From contig HG738138.1 in NCBI GenBank assembly GCA_000499405.2, positions 11,525,208-11,589,207 on the forward strand: a stretch of DNA of 64,000 nt. Direction: 5' to 3'. The notes beneath the pieces were generated by a model. That model did no database searches, was not told the DNA's origin, and saw nothing but the letters and a program-made list of their open reading frames with translations. The stretch's first letter is position 1; each line of letters begins with the position of its first letter. Shown one piece after another: positions 37,991-51,669 of the stretch. This DNA is from Onchocerca volvulus. Its lineage: Eukaryota > Nematoda > Chromadorea > Rhabditida > Onchocercidae. Made by a program: the position numbers and the translations under genes.

Positions 37991-40900
37991 AAATTTGATA
38001 AGATTCACTGCTTTTATATTTTTAGAGGCAACCGTTGACAAATCATAGATCCACTGATTTGACAACAAACGTAAAAAACATTTTTGCCTAAAAAAAATAT
38101 TTGAAATTATCGATTGCAGTAACGGCAGAAGGAGAAATAAAAATGGCTAAGAATATCAATGAATTAGTATTTTAAATACCATCATTTTTGTTTGTTTGAC
38201 AGAAATTTAAAATTCATTTTTGTGTGAAACAAGCACTGTTTGTATAGGACTATGTTTTTGAATTTAAAGTTTTAAATTTCAACATTTGAAGCAAGACGAA
38301 TGATTTGCATCGTAAAGAATGCAAATGAGATATAGAAAAAGCGAAGCTCACAGCCTGAAAATCTTGATTTACAAGAGATTGAAGTTTTAATAATTTAAAA
38401 AGATATTCATAGCCACAGAAAAAAAAAAAAACTCGTAACTTTTAAATAAATTTGTTCAAAATACATATCGCTTTTTTCTGCTTAATTTTTTATAGTAAAA
38501 GGAAAAAAAATTCCGAAAAATTTCTACGAAAACAACATGAATCTCAAGAATTAACGAAACCAATCATCCAAACTAACTAATTTGTTTGTTCCAATCGTAA
38601 TCACATCCTGCAGTGAGGCAAAAGGAAAAAAATTTTGAAAAAAAATCTTGCTAAAGTAAAATTCATCGCTTTATTTATTTATATGTTTAATTTTTTGAAT
38701 TTAAACAATCATTTTCTCTTTCAATGTTTTTTTATAAATTGAAAAAATTATAAATGCACATTAATCAATCAGACACATCGATACTTTAATTTGTAGTAAA
38801 GACACTTTAAAATTGAATTTGCGGTACCCGCACAAGTCGATGAAATATCCATTTTCTCCAGATATAATTAGTTGAATGTAATTTGAGTTTTCATATAATG
38901 TGTCGTTAAAGTTAATATAACGACCACACACTTGGCAGTGAATAAAAATGCGAGAGGCTACTGGAATGGAATTTCATTTAAAAAGTGAAAGAAAAAAAAA
39001 AGAAAAAGGAATGAGAATCATTTTTAGTAGTAGTAGTAACAGTGGTAATAGTAAACGGTTGAAATTTGTATTTTGAATATTTTAGCTTCTTTTCTTTTCT
39101 TTTTTTTTTTTTTTTTTCAATTTATTATACTCTTCTTTTCTTTTCTCTTCACTTTTTTCCCTTCTTTCTCTTTCTCTCTTTTTTTTTTTTTTGGAAATGG
39201 AATTTATTTTCAACAGCTTTACGTACAAAATTCCCAAACACGTATTTAATTTGGAAACCACTGAAAACATCTTTCATTACCCATCTTTCTGCTCATCCAT
39301 CTTTCTCTTTCTTTTTCTCTGAGTTTTTTTTCATCCCAAAAATTTCATTATTGATGCTGTAAGAAACAAAAAGAAAAAGTTTACTGTTCTTTTTTCACAT
39401 CTCAAACAACCATTACCATTAAGTGCTTGTTGTTATCGTCAAAATCGAAATTATTTGCAAAATTTTTTTCGTCATGACAGCTTTTCACGAAATTTCGGGC
39501 TTTGAAATTTTATCATAATCTTCTACTTATTTTATTACGATACTTGAATAAAACAGACGAAAAAGAAAGAAGAAAGACCATAATAATATAGCAAAATTCT
39601 TTACACAATTATAAACAATTTTAAGTTATTTAAAATTATATTAGTAATTGTATACAATTAATTGAATTGAATCATGTTTGTAAAATTTAAAAAGAAGGTG
39701 TTAACGATATAAAATTATTAAAGATATGTAATTACTGAGTGTTCAATATATACTTTTTTATAATTGCATAAGAATTTTTTTCCAAAAATAGCTTGATAAA
39801 TTGTAGTTAATATACAACATATTAAAATGCATTATTGATGACTGATTTGTCTTTTTTTAGATGACACATTTACATCTATTTATTGGTGATATTCACTCCT
39901 TCATGTAACCGGTACTTATAAATAATTAATTCGTCACAAATTAACATCAAATGCTATGCATATTTCTCCAGAAAATTCCATACAAATGCATAATATGTAA
40001 AATTTTAAAAAATTATTCAATAATCGAAAATTAATTGCTGTTTCTGGTGTCATGCATTTCTTCAACTATGTTAATAAAATGAGATGGTGTAAAAAACTCT
40101 TCAAATTCAATCAATTGAAAACAATTCATACATATTTTTATTTTTGTATGGCCAAAAAAAGAAGAAAAAAGAATGAAAAGATTTAAACATTTATTTGAAT
40201 CAAAATTAGAATTAAAATTATTTTTGTTCAACATTATTTCATCCACACTTATTCTATCCTGCATAACTTTCCCCTTTTCCCAAGTTATATCACGATTATT
40301 TTTGTGGATGACAAAATGTTGAGTAATGCATTTATTCTGTTGAAACGAATCTTCTATTGAATATATTTTGAAAAAAAAACAAAAAAAAAGTGAAAAGATG
40401 TTTGAAAAGAATAGAATGGGAAGAGGAAAAATCAAAAAGTTCTATGCTACAAATAAGATAACGGAAGAGAAATAAAAAATAAAAATGAAAAAAAACTCCA
40501 AGAAATCAGATCGAGACTTTTTTCGTTTTTTTCTGAATAACAAAAGACTAGTTGAATAATTTGACTTTATACTAAACATTTCATTCAAATATTATGCATG
40601 AAAATTGCAGCAGTACCATATTCTCCAAACTGGGTTTGATCTCTTTTTGCAGGTTTTTATTTTACTTTTTTCTTTTAATATCATCACAGATAGAATTCTT
40701 AACAAATAATATGTCTATTTATAACGTAGAACGTAATAGTTATAATATTTTTTCTCATTTCAAAATTATTAATTTCCAGATATTTGTACACATTTTGTAC
40801 TTTATACAAATTGCCATCATCATAGCTTCATTTTTTCCTTTTTGTGGGACAACTTCATGGAAGCAGTCAAATTATTATGCGTTATGAATTTGTTTCTTTT

Positions 40901-41529
40901 TTAATTAACAAACTTTCCTCTTATCATTTAAAGCATGCCTGGAGAATATACAACATCGTAAACTTTGCAAATTTTTCTTTATCCAAACTATTACCGGGAT
41001 ATATATATATATATAATTTCAATCTTTGATTTTTCCATTCCATAAAAGTTTATTAACGTTTTGCGGATTACGTATTTCTCAGGTATTTTTTCATTCGATT
41101 TTGGAAATTACGCAGTGTTTGTATGAGAATAATTTTTGGAAATACAATTTAAGAATAAATTGTAAGCAAGCAAACAAATATTTCATTGAATGTAACAGAC
41201 TTATCAACAGAATGAAAAAACAGAAAAAAAAAAGAAAAAAAACACAAATTTAACAGTTAAAATTATGAAATCTATTTAAATTTTACGAATCTAGTAGAAT
41301 TTTCGTTTTTTTTTTTCCTTGAAACTCTTTAAACAGTCCAAAATGATTAGGTTTTTAGGCCAGTTGGATGTATCAATATGTATCAATGAAACAAATCATT
41401 TTTGATAGAAATGAGATGATAAAGCTAAGGATAAATGGTACAAATGGATCGGAGAAAAATTGTTGATCGTTCCATTCTCGACTTTTTCGATTTTATTCTT
41501 GAATTGGCTTTTGTTTACTTGAAATTATG

Positions 41530-41860
41530 ACAATGGCAACAACCGCCGACCGACTCATCCTTCGCCCCATTCCTTTTCAAATATCGTCCCGTCTCATCGA
41601 AAACAATTCATCAACAGTTTGGTGATGATGGCTTCGTTCCTTCCATTCGTCAATCGTCGCTTCTGTCACATTCACTATCACACAAATATGGACAAATAAC
41701 TATTTCGTAGCTTGAATTACGGTTGTACAGCTGTCCTGTGCTTTTTCCCCTCTCCTATCTTTTCATCTTTCAATCGAGAATCTCGAGCTTTTGTCAGAGG
41801 CATTGTTAGTCATCGTTCTCGATTTCTTCGCTTACTCATTCATTACTCTCTCTCTTTTAG
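41530..41860. promoter_or_regulatory. GC-richer island, possible promoter region
   Basis: CG and GC dinucleotides are much denser than in the surrounding several kilobases (for example CGCCGACCGACTCATC near 41543). Both strands have short ATG ORFs: 30 codons at 41533-41625 (+) starting MATTADRLIL, and 25 codons on the opposite strand. Neither is recognisable. A promoter for a downstream plus-strand gene is a guess from composition. Confidence 0.25.
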
Positions 41861-43148
41861 CTTATTGATTTATTGCTTTTGTTACTGATTTTATTTTCCT
41901 TTATGTTTTATCAAATGATTGGCATCCGGTAAAGCAATCTATCATTTTCATTTCCATTTCAATTTAATTCAAAATTATACAAATTTTATTCCCTGATCGA
42001 CCATGTAAGATATCATTAACTCTCCCGCTGTATTATCATGTAAAATAATATTATTATGAAGCAAAATTTTCCGTATTAAAATCTTTGATTCTTTTGTTCC
42101 AAAAGAAAAAAATACCAAATGATTTCTTTTTTATTTTTTTAGGAATTTATAATTATCAAATATTTAAAATCTTTTTTCTCCTTTCTTTCTTTCTTTCTTT
42201 TTTTTTTTTTTTTTTTGCTCAATAATAAGAAATGTAAAAAATTTTGATGAGATTTTTTGATTAAATTTAAAATTGAAAATTTTTTAAAAATATTTTGTAA
42301 ATTTTAATTATGTTCTCGTCAAAAAAATGATACAACAAATGTTGTCTATAAATGTTATCCGGTATATGAAGAAGAGTTTGTATTTCATCGCATAATTTTT
42401 TCGTCAAATGACCTTCAAACATTTTTGAAATCAACGATAGATTATATTGTATTTGTGGTTTCACTTTTTTTTTTTCTATTTTTTGTCGCATATACAATTT
42501 TCAATCAATTTCCATGCAAATTACACATCATCAAACTATTAACTATACTTTAGAAAAGGAAAAAGTCACCATCGTTTTTGATCAAATATGTGTACTTTTT
42601 ATTTCTATTATGTATATTTTGATTTATTTATACAATGCATACTTTATTTATTTATATTTAAGAATATTTTTTTATTTAATACTACAGAAAAATTTTTCTT
42701 TTTATTAATGCTTTCTTTTTCTTTTCTTTTTTTTTTAAAAGGATGAAAAATTTGAATGAAATGCAGCTATTGATGATTCTTCCATCTCTTACAGTCCTCT
42801 ACTTAGCTTCCTTTGAATTTTGCTCAGTGCCAAACGGAAAAAGAATTTTTTAAAAGTTTTTAAAATTTGAGAATATGTGCAAATTTTTATTTTTTGATTG
42901 AAATTCCAAAAATAGCAAAGACAGCGTTTTCTTTTTGTTTTTTCATCCTTCTCCACACCCCGCTCATCTCCAAATTTTTTCCATCCCAAACCCCGTTTTC
43001 TCCTGAATGATTTCTTATTTGTTCTTTTCATGTCATAAGGCATCTATTGATGTGTGTAATTAATTGAAATTTTTTACTATGATTGTTTTGCGATTACAGT
43101 AAATATGGTTACGATTATAATAGTGTATAATATCTACCAAGAGGAGGA

Positions 43149-43151
<3 letters not shown>

Positions 43152-43192
<41 letters not shown>
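43152..43192. repeat. (AG)n microsatellite, ~20 units
   Basis: Perfect AG repeat, preceded by GAGGAGGAGG. Confidence 0.95.
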
Positions 43193-43196
<4 letters not shown>

Positions 43197-43782
43197 GAAG
43201 ACGGAAAAAAAGGAAAGGACTATGAAAAAAAGAATTAAATGCGACACATATAGGAGATATTATTATTTAATGCTTAGTTAAAATTCATGCATGTAAAAAT
43301 ATGCATAAAATATATAGAAATCCTTTGCTTTACATAAATGAGTTTCATATGAAAGAAATCGAAATCTTTCCTTACATACCTTAATTTCATGTCACCTAAA
43401 TGGGATATTGATCCGAAAAAGGATTTAATTTCTATCTTGAAAATTATTTAATTATTGAACAACATACCGATGAGATGCTTGAACGGATATCAACAGTGAT
43501 GAATGATAATAAGCTGTTGTAGATCGTCAATCAAATGATAATATCATTTCTTCTCTTATCACTGTTTCACCTTTTCTCCTGTCCTTACTCCCAACATATC
43601 ATCTTTTTCGTTGATTTCCTACACGGAATCATTTTTCGCTTCCCTCATTGCCTTCGAAATGATGATAATATAAATTCTGTACCCTTCATCGCTTCAACAT
43701 AATTTCTTCCTATATTTTCCCTCAATAACTTTAATTTCCATTTCTTATTCTTTTTTTTTTCTTCCTTTCTTTCTCTCTTCCC

Positions 43783-43805
43783 CTCTCTCTCTCTCTCTCT
43801 CTCTC
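43783..43805. repeat. (CT)n microsatellite
   Basis: About 11 CT units at the end of a pyrimidine-rich stretch. Complementary to the (AG)n tract 600 bp upstream. Confidence 0.9.
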
Positions 43806-43893
43806 CATCTGAGTTAAGGAAGAATTTTCCTTCAATTTATATCCATAAATGGCATTACCACAAGTAGACGGATATGTTGCATGATATATGTAT

Positions 43894-43920
43894 GGGGAAG
43901 CGGGGGAGCGGGAGAGCGGG
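43894..43920 (+). other. G-quadruplex-type motif
   Basis: Four G runs (4, 5, 3 and 3 G) with loops AAGC, AGC and AGAGC fit G3+N1-7. Striking in such AT-rich DNA. Confidence 0.6.
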
Positions 43921-44443
43921 AGGAGGAAGTATAGAATGAAAAAGTGGAATACCGTAGGATATGCGACATCGATGTGATTGAAAAAAATTGTGTTTGATAA
44001 TGGAAGACAATATTAACAGGTAATTTTAAAAAGAAAGAATGAAAAGAAGGAGACGATTAGAGAATTTAAACATTCGTTTTAATTGATAGGCTATAACTAA
44101 TTTTTTTTTTTTTTTTTTTGAAATTTGATCATTTCGTATCAATGTAATAGTGCAAAAAATATTTGCCTTTTTTTTTTCTCTCGTCATGAAATTAAGAAAG
44201 TAATAAGTTCATTCGGATAATTTTTCTTTCCTTTTTTTTTCTTTTTTTTTTTTTCAAAATTAGTGAACTTACCTGATTGAGAGTAATTTTTTGGAATATC
44301 ATCATTTACATCAATTGATTTATTCATTATGTCATCTACTGACTTATTAAGTTGTCTATTGACTTATTCAATGAATAAATTTAATTATCATTCCTCGATT
44401 TCTCATCGATAGTTTCGCTTTTATCTTTCAACTATTACGTTGT

Positions 44444-44620
44444 ATGATATTTAACTATGCAGTGCCTTTCGTTTTCTGCTTATATATGCGCTTTGGTCAA
44501 ATAAAATTGAATAAATTGGATTTGCATGTTAACCAAGTTTTCAACGAGCCATACCAATTGTCATTATTGCGGGCAACAAAATTGTTTAATCAAAGCTATG
44601 AAGAACGGGGGCGGAGGTAG
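44444..44620 (+). CDS. 58-codon ORF, unrecognised; overlaps a candidate first exon
   Basis: ATG at 44444 opens a frame to TAG at 44618-44620 with coding-like codon use: MIFNYAVPFVFCLYMRFGQI, then LNKLDLHVNQVFNEPYQLSL and LRATKLFNQSYEERGRR. The first 15 residues are hydrophobic and could act as a signal anchor. A donor, GGAG then GTAGGA, at 44616/44617 ends the GC-rich 3' part. In another frame ATG at 44598 gives MKNGGG plus one base to that donor, which is the phase needed to enter the RhoGEF PDZ exon at 56919. The ORF, the first exon, or neither may be real. Confidence 0.3.
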   Translation: MIFNYAVPFVFCLYMRFGQIKLNKLDLHVNQVFNEPYQLSLLRATKLFNQSYEERGRR

Positions 44621-47060
44621 GATAATCCACTTTTAACTGTCTTTTAAAACTCAAAAACTCATTATTTCCACTTTTTGCATAATTTGCTTCAGTATCCTTT
44701 TTAAATGTTAAAGTTCCAATTTGTAACGATGCTCTAGCAAACATTCGAATATAAACCACAGCTAAAAAATCTCATCAAATTAATCTGATAGTAATTTAAA
44801 ATAAGAAAAAACAATGCTGCATGCATTTAAGGTTTGTTATATAATTGAAATTTTTCATTTTTAATTTTAAATTAAAGAAATAATTTAGTAGCAAATCATT
44901 TGTTTATTTATAAAAGTAACAACTTTTTTGCTGGTTTCTTTTTCACTCAAATATTCAATTTCATCCTGTTACTTAATTTTTTTTTTTTTTTTTTTTTTGG
45001 AACTATGATAGCCATGATTTGATATTCCTTTGCTCTAATAGAAATATAATTAATGCATTTGTTCAATCCCATTTAATAATTTATTATTTCAAGAAGCTAT
45101 ATTTCATATTTTTTATTTTCTGTCTACATTTTGCGTGTAACTCATTTAATTTGTTTTTACTGTTAAGGTCAAGAAAAAAAAACTAAAAATTGTCAAAGAT
45201 ATCATAAATTGTCGATTTTGGACGCTTGTGAAATGGCTTATCCTATTATCGTGGCAAATGGCTTGTTATAGTTTCAAGAATTCTAATCTTCATTTTATAT
45301 TTCAATTCTGGCAGAAAGTGTTTTATTTTGTTCTTTTTTTTTTTTTCCAAAATAATGGATAGATATTTATTTAATAGGAAAACTTATTTAATTAACAGAG
45401 AAATTTTGAAATAATGCATAAATTCTGTTGCTGAGAAACATTGCCATTCAACATTTTCGATTTATCTTTCCTCGTTCCTCAAAAATTCACTTTACCCTAT
45501 TTAATTTTCACTAATTAAGCTCATGTATACATTTCAAACATTTATTTATCTATAAAAGAAAATTATAATGGTAATTTTTAGATTACTGACTAAAAAAAAT
45601 TTTTAAATAATTCTCGATCTTTTGTATCACTAAATACTTCGTTGCATATCAAGGCGAGAATGACCTAATTTAAGTCGACTAAATTAGAACGAGAAACTTT
45701 CTTTACATATTTTCTCCACTTTTCTTCTCCTCTCGAAAGCATTTTCTAAATTAGAAAGAACTGACTCTTAATTTTTAAAGAAAAGAAAATTAAAAAAATA
45801 GCTTTTTAATTTATTAAAACTTTGCTTTTTTTTTTTTTGAGTATCGAATAAATTTCTTTTTTAACATATAATTTTAACAATCGTTACATATTAAAAATCT
45901 ATGTGTGTGGTATGCTGAAATATTTTAGATGACGGATTTTATAGTAATTTCAGAATAGAAATTAGCATTGAAATTATTTGATAAAAAGCATTATGAAATT
46001 ATTAATCGGCCATACTGTTTGGGATCAGTTTGAACTTGTAAAATTGTAAAACTGTCTTCGCGAAACAATGGATTGTTGTTTTTTTGTTTTGCAGTTAAAG
46101 AGAAGATAAAAAAAATACCGCAGTTTAATCTCAGAATATACATTTTCTCATTTAATTCGAATTTTTATTTGAATTAAAATCCAAGATAAAAATATGAAAT
46201 AAATTATCTGGCTAATTTAAAGAACTATTGTTCCTACCTATGATTATAACTTTCAAATATCATTCAAATTTCGTCTTTTTTTCCTTTCTCTTTTCACTTC
46301 AAGTAAATTTCAATTTTTTTAAATTTTATTTTTGATTCATATATTTAAATTTAACTGGACAGTTCATCATTTTCTTTTATTTGATTATTGTTAATTTTTC
46401 GAGAATATTATTATATGTTCATTTTGACGTCAAAGTTCGAGTTAAATTTTTTAAATGCAAAAATACCAAAGAAAATATTGAAAGCGAAGGGAGGGGAAAA
46501 ATCAAATTTTCGAATTCATCTCAAGAGGATTGAAGCGCGAAGTTCACGCATGCCGAAAGCTTTCCTTTTTCCCAAATAACAGTTAAAAGATTGTCTGATG
46601 AAGTCATTATAAGACAGTGCTTGAAATTACCTAAAGTTTTCCTCTTTTTTTTCGAAACCAACTCCATTTTCCCACTATAATTTTTATTTTTTAGAATAAA
46701 TCCCAAAGTATTTCATTGACTTTCTTGACAATAATATTTCAAATGAAAAAAAAAATCTCCGTTATATTATCCAATAATTTGTTCCCGGACAACTTTCATG
46801 GTTATTACGATTGCTTATTTCTAAGACTAGCTCTTTTATGTATTTATTGATTTTGGGTCAAACATATAGGTGGGCAAAAAATCATTGGATCATTTTTTTT
46901 TACGAGAAGAATATCAAAAATTAGTTGCAGCATTATTTTACCAAAATGTTAACAATCAGTGTTCATTAACATTTATCACATTTGAAAATGTAAACAAGAG
47001 AAATAAATATTTATGTTGATAAGATAAATTTTGATTGACATGTGTACAATTACATGAATG

Positions 47061-47170
47061 TCAATATCTATCGGATAACCACATGGATAATTCACATCTA
47101 TCGAATGACCTCACGGATGATTCACATCTATCGAATGACCACACGGATGATTCACATCCATCGAATGATC
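47061..47170 (+). repeat. 30-bp minisatellite, about 3.5 copies
   Basis: TTCACATCTATCGAATGACC recurs exactly 30 bp apart (starts 47091, 47121, 47151), with a diverged first unit. In the open frame 47035-47220 it encodes a 10-residue repeat, SNDxTDDSHL. Confidence 0.85.
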
Positions 47171-47657
47171 AAAATGGACGTCCGTATCATCAACAACATT
47201 TCCAAATTACTCCCCGATGACCTTGATGCATTTTTTATAATGGTATAGCTCAGATTTTGCCCGATTTATGCATCATCTCGACTGTGGAATTGGCCTCTAG
47301 ATATGTGCACGATTCCAATGGACCATCACCGATCGCCATTTATTATATTCGAGAAAACAGGGTCATGCGAGAGTGAGGGAAAGGTCAAACACGCACACGC
47401 ACTTGCATATTCAGAACCAATACCACTTACAAGCATCGGTTACACCCACACACGCATGCACACACAAATCGGTACATTTACTCATTTCAATCTTTTCATC
47501 CCATATTGATTCCGATTCATTCTTTTCTATATTATCGAACTAGGCCATTGCATTTCCTTCAATACGTAAATCTCAAATGACTCCATTATTATTCATTGTT
47601 AACCTTTGCCAACTCTTTCTTACCTTTTCGTGTCATTTTTTTTTCAGAAGTTAAGAA

Positions 47658-47683
47658 GGGGGGAAAGGGGAGGGGGGGGGGGG
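47658..47683 (+). repeat. G-rich tract with 12-G run
   Basis: Six G, four G and twelve G separated by A runs, followed by poly(A). Potential quadruplex; also hard to sequence. Confidence 0.8.
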
Positions 47684-48399
47684 AAAAAAAAGTAAGAAAG
47701 GAACTGCATATGGTTAGTTTTATATGAAATTCCAATCTTGGATTACAGTAAAGATTATCAAACCAATTAGGAATTGTTAAGAATTTTAGCTTGAAAAACT
47801 AATTTAAGGATTGAAATTTTGAAAATTTCAATTTAAAGAAAAATGAAGAAAAAAAAAACAGCAATAATACTGAAGAATGTTTGATGGAAGAATTGTCGCG
47901 CTAGATTATGTCTATTGAAGGATAACGACATTTGGAATTATTTGATATGAATTGGGCCATTTTTTTCTCCTTTTTTCTTTTTTCAAGCGTTGACATATAG
48001 CTAAAAATTAGAAAACTGGGTTATTGTATTCAGAATTCTCAATGACTGAAATCTGTCAAGGATCTTTGCCACTTTTTTTGATTATGTTTTGGTAAAAAAG
48101 GAAATTTTTGAGAATTAATTATCATATTTAATAGTTTGTATCGAATTGTTTTTCACTTTAGTAGTTGAACAAGCAGTTATTTGAAATCCAGTAGATCAAT
48201 TCTAAATGAAATTTCGATAAATATGTCGGCTTATCTATCGTAAGTTGATAATTAACTGGATGATTTTTCAAAATTGTTGATCTCAGTCTTTTAAGATAAA
48301 ATATTGAAGATTTAGTGAAGTTTTAATTTAAATGGAAAATTTTGCTATTAATGCTTATCGGAAACTAAAATTCTTGGAAAAGAAAAATGATAAAAACGC

Positions 48400-48430
<31 letters not shown>

Positions 48431-51400
48431 GGAAAATTCTCTGTACTGTTTAAGCGTCATGGTAGCCATAATATTTCGTTTTGAAATAGGCACATATATC
48501 ATGAATTTTCTTCTTTTTTTGAAAATGAAACATTTTGAAATAGAAAAATGAAAGAAAAGGGTAAGAAAAATGGTAACTGTTTATGAAATTTGAGATATTT
48601 TTGGATTCCATCATTATCCGAACAGTCTGATTGAATGGCTTAATAAATCATGTTCAAATTACATCCGCTTGAGCTTACATTAAAATTTGCGGATAATCGA
48701 AGAAAATCTCACAGTTCATGACTTTTGAATATTCAGGATAATATCTGAAATATTCCTCAGTCGTTATAATTTTTATGACGATCATGAAGTGGCGATGATG
48801 ATGGAAGATACATTATCAATTATTTCACACATTATGGATTATACATCATTTTGGCACGTGTGCACAAACTTTTTCAGTTTTAAAAAATATTTTTGCTTTC
48901 CTCCATCTTCCCTTCACGCCTTCCGCCCAATTGTTTCAAAAAAAGCTTGTTAATTATAAACTGGAAAATATCTTGGATGTATTAGTTTTCACATGTTTTA
49001 CATATGTTTTAAAAATTTTAAGGTTTAAAATTCAGATAAGCTGTTCACATCATTGTTACCATTCTCCTTTTTGTCAATTGCTACATGTTCATTTTGTTTA
49101 CATATATATAATTGAGCACTTTATTTTCATCGGTTCCAAACTCTTCTCCTTTTTCCTTTTTCTTTTTTTTTAACCGTATTCGAAGAATCAAATACCACTA
49201 TATTCGAATATATCATGAATTCATTTATTTATTTTAATTTACTTAAATTTTGATATTTAAAAACAGTCCATCGGGAAAAAGCTGCAAAAAATTTTTTTTG
49301 AAATGTTATTATATTATTAATACTATCACGTTTATCATTTTTATCACATAAAAATTTTTGCTTACTTTCGTAGCAATCATATAGCCTTAGAATTCTCTTT
49401 GACGACGCTTTTTATTTATGAGAGAGAAGAAAAGCAAATGTTTTCTCTTAGTTCTTTCTAAATTTCTACTCTATTAGCAATTTAAATTGAAATGGGTTAA
49501 AAAGTTACACAAGGAAATTGTCGAAATCCAGTTATGTTCTTTTTTAGTTGAACCTGTTCATTTTTTAGCTGGAAAATTTCCAAAAATTGTTGTAGCAAGG
49601 TATCGTTTTACAGATCATTCCTTTCCTCTTAGGTAAACACGAGTTTCATAAATAGTAAGATTGAAATGATTCTGAAACTGTAAACATAGCAATAAATATT
49701 GATATATTATATGCTACAAATTATTCGATAAAATCAATCATTACATTATTTATTCTCGAAAACTTTCCAACATCCAATTTTACTAATAAAGTGTAAATTG
49801 TAGAATTATAAACTTGTGGTATGGTATTAAAGAATTTGAGATTAATTTCTTAATTAATAAGTAGAAATTTTCGGATTTTGTTGAAATAAAAGAATTTTTT
49901 AAGATAACAAATTTTATTGGAATATAAGGGAGAGGGTTATCCAAACTTGGTCAATATTTTAATAAAATTGGCTGTAATGTAATGAATGATTGTTAAGCAT
50001 TACCAACGAAAATTCCAAAAATTTATACAAATGATAGTGCAATATGAATAATCTATCCGTACACTGTTATTATTTTTCATTACTTGATTAGTAAAACTGA
50101 TAATATTATCATTATATTTACACCAATATTAACATAATCACTTTTTTTTTTTTTTTTTTTTAAATCAATTCCTTGTTTGTTTAAATGACTGTTGATTGTT
50201 ATTTTATTCCATTCACTTAGATCAAAAAATCTAACTGATGAAGGACTGAAAATCACCACCATCCGCAAATTGTACAACATCGAGTTTTCTGAAAGGAACT
50301 GGGGAGAGGAATAGATTAAACCACTAACATCATTATCAAATATGATCGATTCCGGTTTTTCATTTCTTTTTATTCAGATGCTTCACTTCCGCCACATACG
50401 ATGAAATGTTATTTTTACTAAACCGAACGGTATTTTATCACTATCGAAATTTTTTTTTTCATGTCATTTTTTCTAGTTTTTGATCTTTTTTTTTGTGTGT
50501 TTTCTTTCATTCTAAAAGGAAACTTCCCATTAATTTACGAACAAATAAGCTAAATAATTAACTAATCATCCGGTTATCTTTTCGTCTGCCAATTTATTTG
50601 TTCCAAATTTTGTCTTTTTATTTTTTTTTTTTGTTTTATTAAACATTAATATATTGATGTCAAACATGACATTATTTATGACTCAGAATTTTAAACAAAC
50701 CTAATCATGCGTATCATTTACGATTAATGTTGGAACATATAATTCAAGCCATGGAATGAGTAGCTAATTAAATGAAAATGGTTTAATGAAGCTTAACATT
50801 ATCATCTATCTTTCGGAACGGATATGCGGTTGTGACTGACGTATTACGTTAGCACTCACGTTAAATTTCATGTTCAGATATTACTGATTTACGATGCTGA
50901 ACAATTCCTTAGGTAGAAATTCATAGGTTTCCTTCAAATCAATTAATCTATGTATTTAACTGTTTCATTCTTATATTTGTTAATGATTTTAAATTAGAGT
51001 CAAAATTCAATAAATCTGTTTACTTCGATTATTTGAATAATTAGTTAACACTGCATTTATTTATAATTGTTGTTAATAGTAAAATTGATTTATTTTTTCG
51101 ATATATCTCATTTGCTAAAATTTTCTTATATAGTTTGCCATGATTTAATTGATAAAGCAATTTCGAATGAGTCATATCGAGAAGCAAAAGAAATCAAACA
51201 AATAAAAATATGAAGACGAAGGCAAATTGAAGATTATCTTGAGAATGTTAAAATATAAATCCTTTTTCAATTAATCTAGGAAAAAGAGAACACATATTTT
51301 ATTTTAACAATTGAAAAAAAAAGTGTCATAAACAAAGTGCAAAAAGAAAATTTAACAAATCATCTGTTTCAGTTCAATAGCTATGTTACAAAGTAATTAA

Positions 51401-51622
51401 TTGAAAAGTATTTTGTTTTTCTTCAAAAATTTATAATTTGCTGCATTGGAATATTTTAATTTTTGTTTTACTTTCTGGTGTAGTTTTTATCGTTTACCAT
51501 TTTACAATATATTTATTTATTTTTTGTCTACTTATTTATTTCGGCATTTCTTTTTTCCGGTTCTTTTTTATTCGTCACTAATTTGGATATGATAACATTT
51601 GGTATCATTTTTTCAAATATCG

Positions 51623-51669
51623 TACAAATCATACCAAACATATCACCGATACATTTGGTATGATTTGTA
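51623..51669. repeat. Perfect inverted repeat, 15-16-bp arms, 15-nt loop
   Basis: ACAAATCATACCAAA at 51624-51638 and its exact complement TTTGGTATGATTTGT at 51654-51668, extended by one T-A pair. A further partial copy, TTTGGTATCATTT, lies about 20 bp upstream. Confidence 0.9.

Larger units (their letters stand above)
37991..44443. other. Long region without a supported gene
   Basis: Contains pyrimidine-rich tracts (39090-39330), a GC-richer island at about 41530-41860, and GA/CT simple repeats (43152-43805). Short ORFs at 40031-40435 and 40594-41253 are made of A/T-biased codons without splice or family support. Confidence 0.45.

Noticed and set aside
47303..47509. 68-codon ORF with CACA-rich part
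   Set aside because: A (CA)-rich simple sequence explains the HTHTR-like residues; no homology recognised.
50379..50429. Open 51-nt stretch between TTATTCAG and a GTATTT donor
   Set aside because: Exit phase 0 does not fit the PDZ exon, and the peptide is not recognisable.
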